A stretch of DNA of 64,000 nucleotides, from contig NW_004624784.1 in assembly GCF_000247695.1 (NCBI RefSeq), forward strand, positions 13,887,238 through 13,951,237, read 5' to 3'. Numbering within the stretch: the stretch's first letter is position 1; the number at the start of each line of letters is the position of its first letter. The stretch is from Heterocephalus glaber. Taxonomy: Eukaryota; Chordata; Mammalia; Rodentia; Bathyergidae. Both the position numbers and the translations under genes were made by a program. Of this stretch, positions 35,201 to 48,182 are shown piece after piece. Below the pieces are notes generated by a model. The model was not told where the DNA came from and searched no databases. It saw only the letters and a program-made list of their open reading frames with translations.

Positions 35201-38200
35201 TAATCTAACTTCTGTTCATTCTTCAAGTTTCATGACAAATTCCATTCATTCATTCTTTCATTTCATTCAGATCCAAGTTTCTCCTTAGCAGAGACACAAG
35301 TGTCCACCATATCATCTTGCTTTCCTCCCCATTGGCCCCTTTGATTCACCAATAGCTGGTTGGGGAAGGGTGGACATCATATGCATAAACTCTGAGTCCC
35401 TTAACCTGAGTTCAAACCTGGATCTGCCATTTACTGTATGAACTTGACCAATTTGCTTACCTTTATAAAGCTTTAGTTTCTACATCTATAAAATACGAAG
35501 ATATTACACTAATTTTTTAAGCTGAGGTTTGCATGGGATGATATAAAGATACTGACTCACAGGCTCTTCAGTAAAATTTAGCTATCAGCATAATTCTGAG
35601 AACAGCCATATGGGTCAAAGTTTCATTTTTAAAAAGTGGTATTATGGGCTGGGGATTTAGCTCAGTGGTTCTGGTGCCTGCCTGCAAAGTGCAAGGTCCC
35701 AAGTTCGATCCCCAGTACCAAAAAAAAAAATTAAAAATAAAAAAAATAAAAAGTGGTATTATAATGTGAAAATTTCACCTTTAGATTTAAGAAGTTTTAT
35801 TGCTAAAAATACAAATTAAAAACCATCTTGAACTATATTTAATATGTCATCCATTATTGATATTTCTATGGTTTCATGGTTTAATGATAACAAATGAACA
35901 TTCAATATTTAGCCATTCTTAGGTACAAGCACTTGTGTAGGATGTTCCATGTTTAGTGTAGCTAATTTTCTTTCTTTCTTTCTTTTTTCTCTTTTCTTTC
36001 TTTCTTCCTTCCTTCCTTCCTTCTTTCTTTCCTTTCTCTCTCTCTCTCTCTTAGTATGTAGTAAGTAGCTACATTTATTGAAGATCACAAGATGGTAGCA
36101 GGAACAGGGAGAAGGGTGAAGGCGAAAAGAAAGCGAAGGGAAAAAGGGACTCCAGTGCAAAGGAAAAAAAAGAGCAGCAAAGCTAATTATTTCTCCCCCA
36201 AACATAGGTTTTTATTCCTACTAATGTGAGAAAGAATCCTTGTCTTTTGCCCTGGGGTTTTGCCTATAAAGGTCACTTTCTTTCTTTCTTTTTTTTTTTT
36301 TTGGTACCAGGGATCGAACTTGGGTCCTTGCGCTTGCGCAGCAGGCAGTGAAACCACTGAGCTAAATCCCCGGCCCCTTTCTTTGATTCTATTACTCTCT
36401 ATGATCAGGCTCAACCATTGTTTTGGTCAACTATGGAATTAAAGGTAAGATTTCCCCAAATTGTCCTTCAGTACAAAATGGGCCTGCTGAAATATTTGTA
36501 GTGAAAAAACAAACATACCTTTGGTGATTTGACGGTGGTTTTTGTTTTTGCTTGGTTTTGGTGTTTGCTTCTTTTCTTTGAATTTTTCTAACCTTCTTTG
36601 TACTTATGGTTTGCACAATTTGGGTGGAAGGGCTGTTTGTTTTATTCATCACCATGCTAAGGAGGGGATGGTGTCGATGTTGCTTAAGTACCACATGTAA
36701 AATAGGTCAAATTGCAGTTCTATATCTGTGGGTGCCATTTAGCTCAGTGGCACTGCACCTGCTTGTAAGCGCAAGGTCCTGAGTTCGATTCCTGATACCA
36801 GGAAAAAAAAAAAAGAATCCAGAATAATTGGGAGAACATTCACAGGAGATAGCTATTGACTTGATGTATCATAGCTCTTTCTAACAAAGAGTCCTTCAAA
36901 TACTGAAATGAGTGACCTGTCTTAGGAAACAGTGAGACCTTATTCAATCACTGAATAATCACCAATTGCAAGGAAGACTCAAAATCCAGTCAAGAGTTGG
37001 ATTCAGATAACTCTTCTTCTAAGATTTCATAATAAAAAGCCAAAGCTCAAGAACCCAGTAAGATCTCTTGTGGTTTTTAAAATTTTTTTGTACCGGGATT
37101 GAACTCGGGTCCTTGCGCTTGCAAGGCAGGCGGTGGAACCACTAAGCTAAATCCCTGGCCCTAGTAAGATCTCTTGACAGCACTGCCAACCCAAATCATC
37201 TGGGCTTTAAAGAGAAGCAAACCTAGAAGTCCCATCTCTATGGATGGAAAATGGCTTGTCCTTTTTTTTTAGTATGAAGATGAGCAGTTTAAGTATGGCT
37301 GGGCCACAGAGAGACGAACACACAGAAAAAATGCCTTGTATTCTAGAGCTTCTTAAATCTTCAGTATACAGGAAGACCCTCTCTTAGTATTCTCTAAATC
37401 AAATCTTTCAAATGCAAAATCAAGCCTTTCTCCGTAACTAGAAAGGTGTATGTGTATCCTTTTGTAACATCCCTTCTGTATTTAGAATGGAGATGTTCTT
37501 TCTGTGGGTTAACAGAGGAGACAAAGCTAGCCAGAGTAGCCAGGCGGTTAGAAAAACTAGTGAAATAAGTACAGAGACATCACAAACTCATGCCTTTAAA
37601 ATTCTCAGACATTTTAGCAGTGTTTGTGTGATGTGCGTTGGGACCCTGTATTCATCTTGTTACAGCATCATCTCTGATAGAAGTTGGCCTTAAAAGACTT
37701 AAAGCCATGCAATTAAAAACCTTCTGAACATTTCTGCAAGCAAATTTGTATTTTCAGTTTTTTCAGGGAAGGAAAACATAATAAGCTTTCAGGACAGACA
37801 TCTATATACTTTTCAACTTCAGCTAGTTGAAGAGTAACTGAAGAAAAATATGGGATAAATGCAAGAGCTCAAAAAAAAAATTTTTAAATGTGACTCTTCC
37901 ATAATACGGTTTTTGATTTTTTTCATTAATCTATCGAGTTTTTACTTTAAATTTTTATTTTTGTAACATGCTTGCAGTACAAAATGATTCCATCACAGAG
38001 GAGTTGGTACATGTATGTAATACATCCAAATCTTTTTTTCCTCCCCTCCCTGCCCCGTCCCTTCATCTTCTCCCCGTCCCATCTCTCTATGCTGACAGGA
38101 TTGACGATGGTAGATTCTAGAATGAGTATCCTAGAAATAAGGAGATCACTTATTTGCCTTTGACTCTTAGACATACCCAGACAGATAATTTTTTTTTTTC

Positions 38201-41200
38201 CAGACAGATAATTTAAACTGGGCAAGCGTCTTTTGTTGTAGAAGGCTTTCGTGGTTATTTCTGGACATACTTTTCCCATTCTATTTCCAACACTTTGTCT
38301 TTTTTACCTATCCCTTCTCTTCTCTTCCTCCTTCCCCTCTTCCCCCTCCCTTCCCTTCTGTTCTCCTCCCTTACCCAGCCCTTCCAGTTCCTAATCCTGC
38401 CAATGATACCATGATATATTTATTAATTTTGCTTAGAGTAGATTTAAACGCTGATCTTTATTCTCTTAAAACATCCAAAGAAGACTGCTGTCTAGACGAC
38501 AGAATAATGATCAAGAAACTGAGATATATTCCACCCCTCACTTGGAGAAGACACCTCCCCATCAGGGCATTCTGGAGTGCAAACAAGAAAATCAATAGCT
38601 TCCTGTATGGAAGAAGAAACTCAAATAGGAAAGTACAGTCTCTTGAAAGCAATCCACAAGGGGAACTAAACAAAAGACAAATTAGCAGGGCTGGGGATTT
38701 AGCTCAGTGGTTCCGCCACCTGCCTTACAAGTGCAAAGTCCCAAATTCAATCCCCGGTACCAAAAAAAAAAAAAANNNNNNNNNNNNNNNNNNNNNNNNN
38801 NNNNNNNNNNNNNNNNNNNNNNNNNNNNNNNNNNNNNNNNNNNNNNNNNNNNNNNNNNNNNNNNNNNNNNNNNNNTCAGAGGCAAGCAAGTCCTAATGTT
38901 GTAATAGCTTTATCAGGAAACAAGGCTGATCTAGCAAATAAAAGAGCTGTTGGCCAGGGATTTAGCTCAGTGGTTTCGCTGCCTGCTATGCAAGCGCAAG
39001 GACCCGAGCTCAATCCCCGGTACCAAAAAAAAAAAAGAGCTGTAGATTTCCAGGAAGCACAGTCCTGTGCAGATGACAACAGTTTATTATTCATGGAAAC
39101 ATCAGCTAAAACATCAATGAATGTAAATGAAATATTCATGGCAATAGCTAAAAAAACTGCCAAAGAACAAACTACAGAATCCAGGAGCAAATCCTCCTAG
39201 ATGAAGAGGAATAGACCTCACTGAACCTATACAATCAACCAGAAGTCAGTGTTGTAGTAACTAAACCTCCAGTTTGAACTAGCTGGAATATTCCGCTTCC
39301 TAAACGTCAAATAACAGTGGAATTGGAGCATTTAACTAGCCCAGTATGACTCCCCAAAACAAGAGAATTATGATAGAGTCAAGTTTCTAATACAGAATTA
39401 TTTTAAGTGTTTTGAACTTAATTTTTAATAACATGCATGTGTCCCTCTGACTAATGTTTCAGCAATAGAAAGAGAAAAATGAGATCTGTGTGCACTTGTT
39501 TCCCTGGAAAATTGGAGGGAATCATTTCTCATCATTAGGGATAAAGACAAATGACTATCTGGACCTACGGTTAACCATCCAGTTTCTCCAAACTGGGACA
39601 GTAATCATCTGTGAAAAAATTAGAAATTATGAATTTGAGCTTTCTGAAAAACATTTTTAGAGATTATAAAGAAATTTATGCTTAGCCACAGTATTCAGGT
39701 AAACTTTCTTCTGTTATCTAAGATGCACATTCCACATTTTAGTAAGTTAACCACAAGAAAACAGTCCTACATCTCCAGGAAGAAAAGGAATATTAGTAGC
39801 ATCTAAATTATAGCCAGTCCTTCTATTTTTCTAAATGGGATAAAGTCAAATGTTAACTCCACCTTATTTAGGACTATGAAAACTAATAAATGCATTTTAA
39901 TGAATAGTGTTCCCTTTATGTGAGCTCTTCAAAGAAATGAAGCAAACCAGGTATCTGATTTTCTTTTAATCACTGCTGGCCATTCATAGGTCTTGTTTGC
40001 AGGCAGGGAAGAGGCTTTTGTTCCCTTTGGATGTAATATAGTCAGTGCACTAACAATTACGTACATTCAAACTTGTTTTGGTTTTTTTTTTTTGGTATCG
40101 GGGATCGAACTTGGGACCTTGCACTTGCAAGGCAGGTACCAGAACCACTGAGCTAAATCCCTGGCCCCATCCAAACTTGTTTTAAATTTTATCTTTAGCT
40201 GTACTGTAACTAGAGTACTGAAATTGTAACCTCCATGTATGTTTATTATTTTTCTGTAACATTTAAGAGTTGCTTAAAAGTATACAAAATGTTCTTACTA
40301 AAACAGCTAATTCTTTCTCTTACCCTTTGAAAAAAAGGGGCTTCAGTTCCTACATGGCTAGAACCATAATAAGCAATGTATCCGTAATTTGAAACATAAA
40401 TATTGCAATGTTAGTAACAATCTTGCACCCTTGTTTTTCAAAGTCCACTTTATTTTTTTTTTTGGTACTGGGGATTGAACTCTGGTCCTTGCCCCTGCGC
40501 AGCAGGTGGCGAAACCACTGAGCTAAATCCCCAGCCCCAAAGTCCACTTTATTTTGATAAGTTCCGTATATTGCACTAATTTTTAGGTATTTTCATTATA
40601 TGAAATGTACCATGTGTCAGATGATTTACTCTATTTAAGTGTCAAACTCCTAGCAGAACTCTTGTACATTTTACAGTAATTCAGAATTAGCAAGGAAAAC
40701 AGTTCACAGTGTTTAGTTTTATATTGAGGTGCTCAGGTTGGAATAAAGTGGTATAAAAAGCAAACAAACAAAAAAAATGAATAACTGACAAAACCCCGAA
40801 GGCTCCATTAACACTCTAGAATTTACTCAGAAAAGAATAATCAAGACTTTAAATCATCCAAACATAATACAGTTGTATGAACTCAGTGAAACTGAAAAAA
40901 CATTCTATTTAATAATGGGATATGCAAAAAAAAAAAAAAAAGAGGTAAATGTATGAGTGTTTGGTTACCCATGGGAAAATGGATAAGAAGCAAGAGCTAA
41001 ATTTAGACAGATCCTTTCTGCAGTGCAATCCTGCCACAATAAGGGCATAATCCACAGAGACCTAAACACCAAGAAAATAGTTAGATGAGGATATGAACAT
41101 CAAAATATCAGATTTTGGATTTAGCTGTGGGCAGGATACTGGATACATCTTGTGACAGTCAGTCCTGCATATGCAGCCCCACAGATCCACCTGGGCAAGT

Positions 41201-44200
41201 ACAAGGGGCTGAAAGTTCATGAGTGGAGTCTTGGTGTGGTTTTATATGATCTAATCAGTGGGTTACACCCCTTCAACAGAAGAAATCTGAAGCAAGTGAA
41301 AGTGTTCACATGAAGATACAGAATCCCTTTCTACCTATCTATCCACAGACTGTGAACAGTTTCTGAAACCATTCCTATGGTAAACCCAAAGAAGTGTGGC
41401 ACTCTAACACAAATGATAATAAGTGGATAAATGAAGTGCATTAGGGAGATGAACTTGAAACATTCATTGAAACAGAGCTAAATATCTCAGACCAGAAAAG
41501 AATAAATATGAAGACTGTCATGGGATTCTCAGAAAAAGAAATTCATGAATCTTTTTCAGATAGGAAATATGATGAAAACTCAGCTACTTATACTTTGCTG
41601 GGGGGAATATCTTCTGAGCCAGACTCCTCACTCCGGTGCTACCAAGCAGCACCTTTCACTTGTTAAGGTGTGGCCAAGCAGCAACCTCAGCAAAAGCACT
41701 GACCAGGCTCCTGGCCACCATGTGCACACAAACTTGTCTTGTAGCAGGACTCAGAGACTGCACACTGATCATGCTGGACCAGCTATTCCTTCAGCTGTTT
41801 CTCATCTGAAAAAGAGTCAGATGACCCCTGCAGACAGTGACCTCAAGGAACATGAAATTCCCTCCTGGAAATCTGCAAGAAGAGCTATAAAAGGCAAGAA
41901 AATTGTTGCAGCCAGTTCCATCCTTGGGAACCCAAGTAAGCCCAACAAAGCAGATATTCCAGAATGTAAGAAAAGCCCTGCCATGCTCTGTAGGGCAGCA
42001 TAGCTTTGGCTGAAAGGATGGAGCGAAACCCTTACTTTTGTGGTCAGAGAACTGCTGCAGACAGGCACCCAGTGATGCATAATGGGAAAGACACTAGCAG
42101 CACTATTTCTGATTAGAGAAGTCCAGTTGCTTCAACCCACAGTATTAGCAGTGCAAACACTCAGGATGGCAACCACTTACCAAGAGGCAATCCCAGTGGT
42201 TGCACTTTGTACTGCCAGCCCCAGGAGGGAGGAACTGTAGCATACAATGGCCTACCTCTCCCACCCACCTCTCTTAGGATGATATATCATTGTCCTTCCT
42301 CAATGTGGAGGCTCCAATAATCTTTTTAGTAAATTAGCTTTAAGACTCACAAGACATTGCAAAGCATCTGCCAAAGTAATATCCATACCCAAAGCAACTT
42401 TGGAAGCCACTTAGAGCTCTTAGAACCCCCAGTAGTCTAGGCCCCTAAATGACGGTCAGAGCAGAGTCCTCCTTCAACTGGAACTCTACCTGGAACTACC
42501 TTGGATTTGTTATTCTATTTGTTACAACAGCTCTCCTACCTTAACTAATATAATGGTTCATTCCATTTCTATGGTATTGTTATGTTAAAATCTCCTCAAA
42601 AATGTCTGTGACCTAATTTCTGAAAATAGTCTTTCATAGAAGATCTGTAGTAGACATTCATGAGACCCAAAAGGGGCCCTCTGCTTTGATGGCATATTTT
42701 TCAGTTTCCAGCTGCGCCTGTCTTCAAACCTTTCTTTTGGGCAGCAGCATAATGACTTCTGAGCTGGATTATTGCTTCAGAGATGAATATCTAGAAAGTA
42801 AACACAGGGCTTCCATTAGAGACCTTCATCCATGAACTTAACTCCTCCTTGAAATCATTTTTAGACTCAGCCTGTTCTGTGCTCTCAATGCACTGTGCTT
42901 CTCTCAGCAGAGTGCTCATCTCACTGTACTTTTTTTATAAGGGTCTCTCAAGGGAACACCTGCTGTCTTGTTCAGCTTCCTGTCCCTAATACCTAACGCT
43001 GTAACTGGCTGCTAGGAGGTACTCAGGAACTTGAAAATGCCCTAGATGGAGATGTCCAACCAACACTAGACGGCGCTGGGGCCAAAAACCTTCAGGGTCA
43101 TCAATCTGGATAGCGAATAGGGTGAGCGAGAGGGAAACTCAAGGCTCTGGAGAAACCCTTAACCGAACGCCAAGAGTCGATGGTCCATCTCTCAGATCAG
43201 GAAGTCGGGTGGAACTGGGTGGTGGCAGAGTTCCCCGGAAAAGAAAAAGAAGGCAGGGAGTCCTTACAATATGTGTGGATTCAACCAGCAACATATCGTG
43301 AGATTAAGGGCGCCCCAGAAGCTCAACGAAGTGGCTTTGCATCCTATCTGCCCCAGCGGACAGAGTCTCTGATAGGCTGCCTTCGGACTCTGCCAGTGAG
43401 TGCGCCAGCAGTTGCAAATAGGGATAATCGCTCTCCACCAAAGGACCAGAAAATCTCCAGGGAGGGTTCCCTAAGGGCAGTTAGGAGTTGGGAATCAGTA
43501 CGGCAGCCTGTGGATCTCGCCTGGGAGTAGCCCCAGCCACAGACCCTCAGTTACCGCCGTGCCAATGATTGGTCGACAAGAGAAAGAGCAGCTCCCCTTC
43601 GGGACACCAAATGCCAGGCGAAACGGCCTCCCAGGGACATGGCTGGTAACAGGGCGGTCAAAGAATGTACCAAGACAAAGGCTGAGTCAAAGGGAAGCCG
43701 TAAGAGCCTGTACAGCAGAGATCTTGACGTAAGGGACATCTGTGCACTGAGGGGAACAGGGGCGATGTTTTTACAGAAAGGGGGCGGGCTGGGAGGAGCA
43801 AATGGCTTACTTGATGAAAGCACAACTCAAAGGAGGTCTGGACGGGCCCGAAAAGGCGGGTCTTCCTGAAGCTCACTCGTCGTGAAAGCTGTCAGCAAGG
43901 ACGAGTCCTAATGAACCGTAGTTTTAGGATGGCCATCCGACCCACAGACGGGTTGCGAGTGTCCGGGCCGCGGGTGGGCGGGGGCTCGGGAGCGCTGCTG
44001 ACCCCGCGCTTGTCCGCCCGCAGGCGCCCTGGAGGACCTGGAGCGCGCCGTGGCGCTGAGCGGAGGCCGCGGCCGCGCCGCCCGCCAAGGCTTCGTGCAG
44101 CGGGGGCTCCTGGCACGGCTCCAGGGCCGGGACGACGACGCCCGCAGGGACTTCGAGCGCGCGGCGCAGCTGGGCAGCCCCTTCGCGCGGCGCCAGCTGG

Positions 44201-44286
44201 TGCTGCTCAACCCGTATGCAGCGCTGTGCAACCGCATGCTGGCCGACGTGATGCGGCAGCTGCGCAGTCCCCAGAACGGGCGTTGA
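26088..44286 (+). CDS. TTC36: TTC36 tetratricopeptide repeat protein 36, 3 exons
   Basis: Exons 26088-26202, 27227-27415 and 44024-44286 join to 567 nt, giving 188 aa (human is 189). The ATG is in a good Kozak context (gacaccATGG). The N-terminus [20 protein letters not shown] is the family's usual start. An acidic segment follows, then three TPR units at roughly residues 49-82, 83-116 and 119-152, including [13 protein letters not shown] and [20 protein letters not shown]. The protein is a small cytosolic TPR protein, reported as an HSP70-binding factor (HBP21). All introns are GT-AG and phase matches. Intron 2 is 16.6 kb and largely repeat-built, far larger than the compact human gene as I recall it. 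Confidence 0.95.
26762..26942 (+). repeat. MIR fragment then ID SINE
   Basis: MIR 26762-26840 (cacatcccagctctgcaact). ID 26852-26942 is flanked by agaagtatgtgaaattggg, an exact 19-bp duplication. Confidence 0.85.
27227..27415 (+). CDS. TTC36: TTC36 exon 2: TPR 1 and start of TPR 2
   Basis: Acceptor AG at 27225-27226, donor GT at 27416-27417. It reads [20 protein letters not shown] and [15 protein letters not shown], closely matching human. Confidence 0.95.
27655..28135 (+). repeat. MIR split by a nested B1 and a nested ID
   Basis: MIR pieces: gctaacatttatgtagtact (27663 onward), ccccattttaaagaag, and gttaagtgacttgcccacta (to 28135). A minus B1 (27771-27922) and a plus ID (27941-28022) interrupt it. 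Confidence 0.8.
28290..28400 (+). repeat. repeat with AATAAA tail, related copy at 34.97 kb
   Basis: Shares ccaatgat...aatg, tattgta-ta-cctaaaa and taccaataaaag with 34970-35040. Looks like the 3' end of a retroposon family I cannot name. Confidence 0.45.
28401..29299. other. TTC36 intron 2, no feature recognised
   Basis: Unique-looking intron with a short direct repeat of ggctgcttggagcaggca near 28520. No exon, RNA gene or clear repeat seen. Confidence 0.5.
29300..29678. repeat. two ID SINEs
   Basis: Minus 29300-29375; plus 29593-29678, flanked by aaagaagagtgag, of the gcctgctgcgcaagc type. Confidence 0.87.
29905..30045 (+). repeat. MIR fragment
   Basis: tttcatcccagctcagccac and ...gggtaatgggaataa match the MIR 3' half. 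Confidence 0.65.
30055..30300. repeat. LTR-like block A (related to block at 43.64-43.88 kb)
   Basis: Shares a colinear series of matches with 43640-43875, e.g. accaagacaa, aatggctcac/aatggcttac and agcacaac. Overall identity is perhaps 65-70% by eye. Both are in the same orientation and lie on either side of the antisense retroviral fragment. Confidence 0.5.
30322..30413 (-). repeat. ID SINE
   Basis: cttaagtc on both sides; gcgcagcaggcagcgaaacc variant. Confidence 0.88.
30519..31207. mobile_element. Tigger-like (pogo/Tc1-mariner) DNA transposon remnant
   Basis: Imperfect terminal inverted repeats: the left end CAGTGATACCCCGGTTGTTG, and the right end, read on the opposite strand, CAGTGATACCTCAGTTGTTG. 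A TA follows the right end; the left flank is AA. Near 30817 the sequence reads [16 protein letters not shown], like the N-terminus of Tigger transposases, but the start codon is lost and the frame soon closes. An ID SINE (31012-31101) is inserted. Confidence 0.7.
31415..34210 (-). mobile_element. antisense endogenous retrovirus fragment (gammaretrovirus-like pol end and env)
   Basis: On the minus strand the order is pol then env. At 34200-33840 a broken frame resembles an RNase H domain, including a YTDS-type core. At 33710-33400 a segment resembles the C-terminal end of integrase. From about 33300 down to 31415 fragments resemble env, finishing with a hydrophobic transmembrane-subunit end near 31600-31450. 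The integrase core seems to be missing between the first two parts. Frames are broken by stops, and three ID SINEs interrupt it (31957-32046, 32420-32507, 33713-33797). Degenerate and not coding. Class I assignment is from motif memory. Confidence 0.7.
34211..34687. other. diverged interspersed repeat, family uncertain
   Basis: ttagagccataaaacaacta and ccatatgatgtctggaggtt recall an old eutherian repeat, but I cannot name it. Confidence 0.35.
34688..34835 (+). repeat. B1 SINE
   Basis: ggctgggcatatgcctgtaa to aagaccctgtctcaaaa, with the duplicated middle. Confidence 0.85.
35385..35735 (+). repeat. MIR fragment then ID SINE
   Basis: MIR 35385-35535 (aaacctggatctgccattta). ID 35647-35735 is flanked by aaaagtggtattat duplicates. 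Confidence 0.8.
35967..36053. repeat. pyrimidine microsatellite (TTTC/TTCC/TC)
   Basis: About 85 bp of nearly pure C/T with a terminal (CT)n. Confidence 0.9.
36288..37162. repeat. three ID SINEs
   Basis: Minus 36288-36377; a diverged plus copy 36730-36812; minus 37085-37162, flanked by agtaagatctcttg. Sequence between them is unassigned intron. Confidence 0.82.
37163..38688. other. TTC36 intron 2, unassigned; pyrimidine-rich 38.0-38.4 kb
   Basis: No gene or named repeat recognised. The C/T-rich stretches at 38035-38085 and 38300-38400 resemble the tail of some retroposon but I cannot classify them. Confidence 0.4.
38689..39032 (+). repeat. two ID SINEs around the assembly gap
   Basis: One at 38689-38775, running into the gap. 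A second at 38951-39032 lies inside the RAB5A pseudogene, with aaaagagctgt at 38940-38950 and 39033-39043. Confidence 0.92.
38776..38875. other. assembly gap (100 N)
   Basis: Exactly 100 N right after the poly-A of an ID SINE in TTC36 intron 2. The RAB5A-like sequence starts immediately after it, so the gap probably hides the pseudogene's 5' part. Confidence 0.98.
38876..39264 (+). pseudogene. RAB5A (pseudogene): RAB5A processed pseudogene, 3' part, interrupted by an ID SINE
   Basis: From 38877 the frame reads [20 protein letters not shown] and NKRA, is broken by an ID at 38951-39032, then resumes [39 protein letters not shown]. These are the G4/G5 region and C-terminal part of RAB5A. The final hypervariable tail continues in a shifted frame to the CCSN end and a TAA at 39262-39264. 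The exons are fused without introns, as expected of a reverse-transcribed mRNA. Sequence after the stop (to perhaps 40.7 kb) looks like the RAB5A 3'UTR but cannot be delimited. The N-terminal GTPase motifs are missing, in or beyond the gap. Confidence 0.9.
40086..40539 (-). repeat. two ID SINEs in RAB5A-3'UTR-like sequence
   Basis: 40086-40168 (flanks caaacttgtttt) and 40450-40539 (flanks aaagtccacttta). Confidence 0.9.
40755..42360 (+). pseudogene. MARK3 (pseudogene): MARK3 processed pseudogene, many stops and frameshifts
   Basis: Frame-hopping translation follows MARK3 from mid-kinase domain into the spacer: [12 protein letters not shown] near 40840, [14 protein letters not shown] near 40990, a decayed [17 protein letters not shown] near 41225, then DISDQKRI-like UBA start near 41490 and [11 protein letters not shown]. 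From 41545 an open stretch carries [18 protein letters not shown] and [17 protein letters not shown], diagnostic of MARK3 rather than MARK1/2/4. Similarity fades after NLFSKL near 42320. There are no introns, several stops and shifts, and no start. A dead reverse-transcribed copy of a microtubule-affinity-regulating kinase mRNA. Confidence 0.9.
42361..43079. other. TTC36 intron 2, unassigned
   Basis: May include the decayed 3' end of the MARK3 copy. No other feature seen. Confidence 0.4.
43080..43875 (-). repeat. LTR-like block B with possible primer-binding and leader region
   Basis: The stretch 43640-43875 pairs with block A. Read on the minus strand, it is followed at about 43620-43595 by tttggtgtcccgaagggg, reminiscent of a tRNA primer-binding site next to an LTR end. 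GC-rich leader-like sequence then runs to about 43.1 kb. It retains more CpG than block A. The assignment is tentative. Confidence 0.45.
44024..44286 (+). CDS. TTC36: TTC36 exon 3: rest of TPR 2, TPR 3, C-terminus
   Basis: Acceptor AG at 44022-44023, stop TGA at 44284-44286. It is very GC- and CpG-rich, unlike exons 1-2, because it sits in the CpG-rich block that also seems to serve TMEM25. It encodes [20 protein letters not shown] and ends [16 protein letters not shown] then a short variable tail. Confidence 0.95.
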
Positions 44287-44324
44287 GCGCGCTGGAGGGA
44301 CCGGCGCGGGAGGGGAGCTGAACC

Positions 44325-44330
44325 AATAAA
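44325..44330 (+). terminator. TTC36 polyadenylation signal
   Basis: AATAAA only 39 nt past the stop, giving a very short 3'UTR. Confidence 0.75.
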
Positions 44331-44773
44331 GCTGCCGAGCTGAGCGACTGAGCCTCCTTCGTCCTGTTACGCGCCCGCTCGCCGGAGCCGGCACTAAGGC
44401 TGACCCGCCAGAGGGCCGAGGTGCGGTCCGGGTGGGGAGGGAACGGCCACCCACCTGCCCGTAGTTGGGCATCGATTGGCCCTGCCTGGCGCAGCCCCCG
44501 CTCTTCCCGCGGACTGCGGTGCTCATCAGACCTGAGCAGTTGCTCGGTTGGGCTCGCGGAGGGAGCCAGGTGAGCCGTACGAGGAAGGGGGCTGTGGCGT
44601 GTTGCTTGCGTGACCCCCGCGTCCGCGATGTCCTCCTCTTCTGCCCAAGTCCACCTGAGCAACCGGGATTGGAGAAGGGGGCGTAGGGCGAGATGGGAGG
44701 GAGAACAGAGTAGGAGAGAGGACTGGGTTGGAGAGGGCAGTCTGGGGGAAGGGCATGTGCAGACCTTGCGTGC

Positions 44774-44784
44774 ATGTGTGTGTG

Positions 44785-44820
<36 letters not shown>
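44774..44820. repeat. (TG)n microsatellite
   Basis: About 47 bp of TG repeats with one CG interruption, between the CpG-rich block and the first coding exon of TMEM25. Confidence 0.9.
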
Positions 44821-45128
44821 GTGCGGCTGCGCAGTTGCCCCTTGCTTCTGTGTACCTTCGTATGTGATGTTTGTCCTCTACAGTCAGTGCTGGGTTCTGT
44901 GCCCGCAGGTGCCCAGGTATGTGCTGGGTGGGTCTGTGCCTTCGGGCTTTGCTCTTCGTGTCCGTGCCACGGCCACTGTGGGCCAGTCTCCATTCGTGAT
45001 TTCATGTATGGTTCTTTTTGTTTTTCGAGAGTAAATTCCTGAAGGAGTTGCTAGGCCTGCCTGCTCTCACCTGGCTGACACCAAGGCCACCCCATTCTCT
45101 CAGCAGGCCAGCCCCAGCTTTGGCCACC

Positions 45129-48182
<3,054 letters not shown>

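Larger units (their letters stand above)
43880..44660. promoter_or_regulatory. CpG-rich block over TTC36 exon 3, probable TMEM25 promoter region
   Basis: Dense CG dinucleotides and GC-boxes from about 43.9 kb, in contrast to the AT-rich intron before it. A strong donor context (CCAG|GTGAGC, boundary at 44569/44570) could end a noncoding TMEM25 first exon that splices to an acceptor at 45105-45106. The block therefore plausibly holds the TMEM25 start site downstream of the TTC36 end. Confidence 0.5.

Noticed and set aside
41545..42003. 152-codon open frame as a new gene
   Set aside because: It is the spacer region of a MARK3 processed pseudogene with broken sequence on both sides.
43924..44775. 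283-codon minus-strand open frame over the CpG-rich block
   Set aside because: It is a GC-rich shadow of TTC36 exon 3 and flanking DNA, with no family resemblance and biased Arg/Pro/Ser content.
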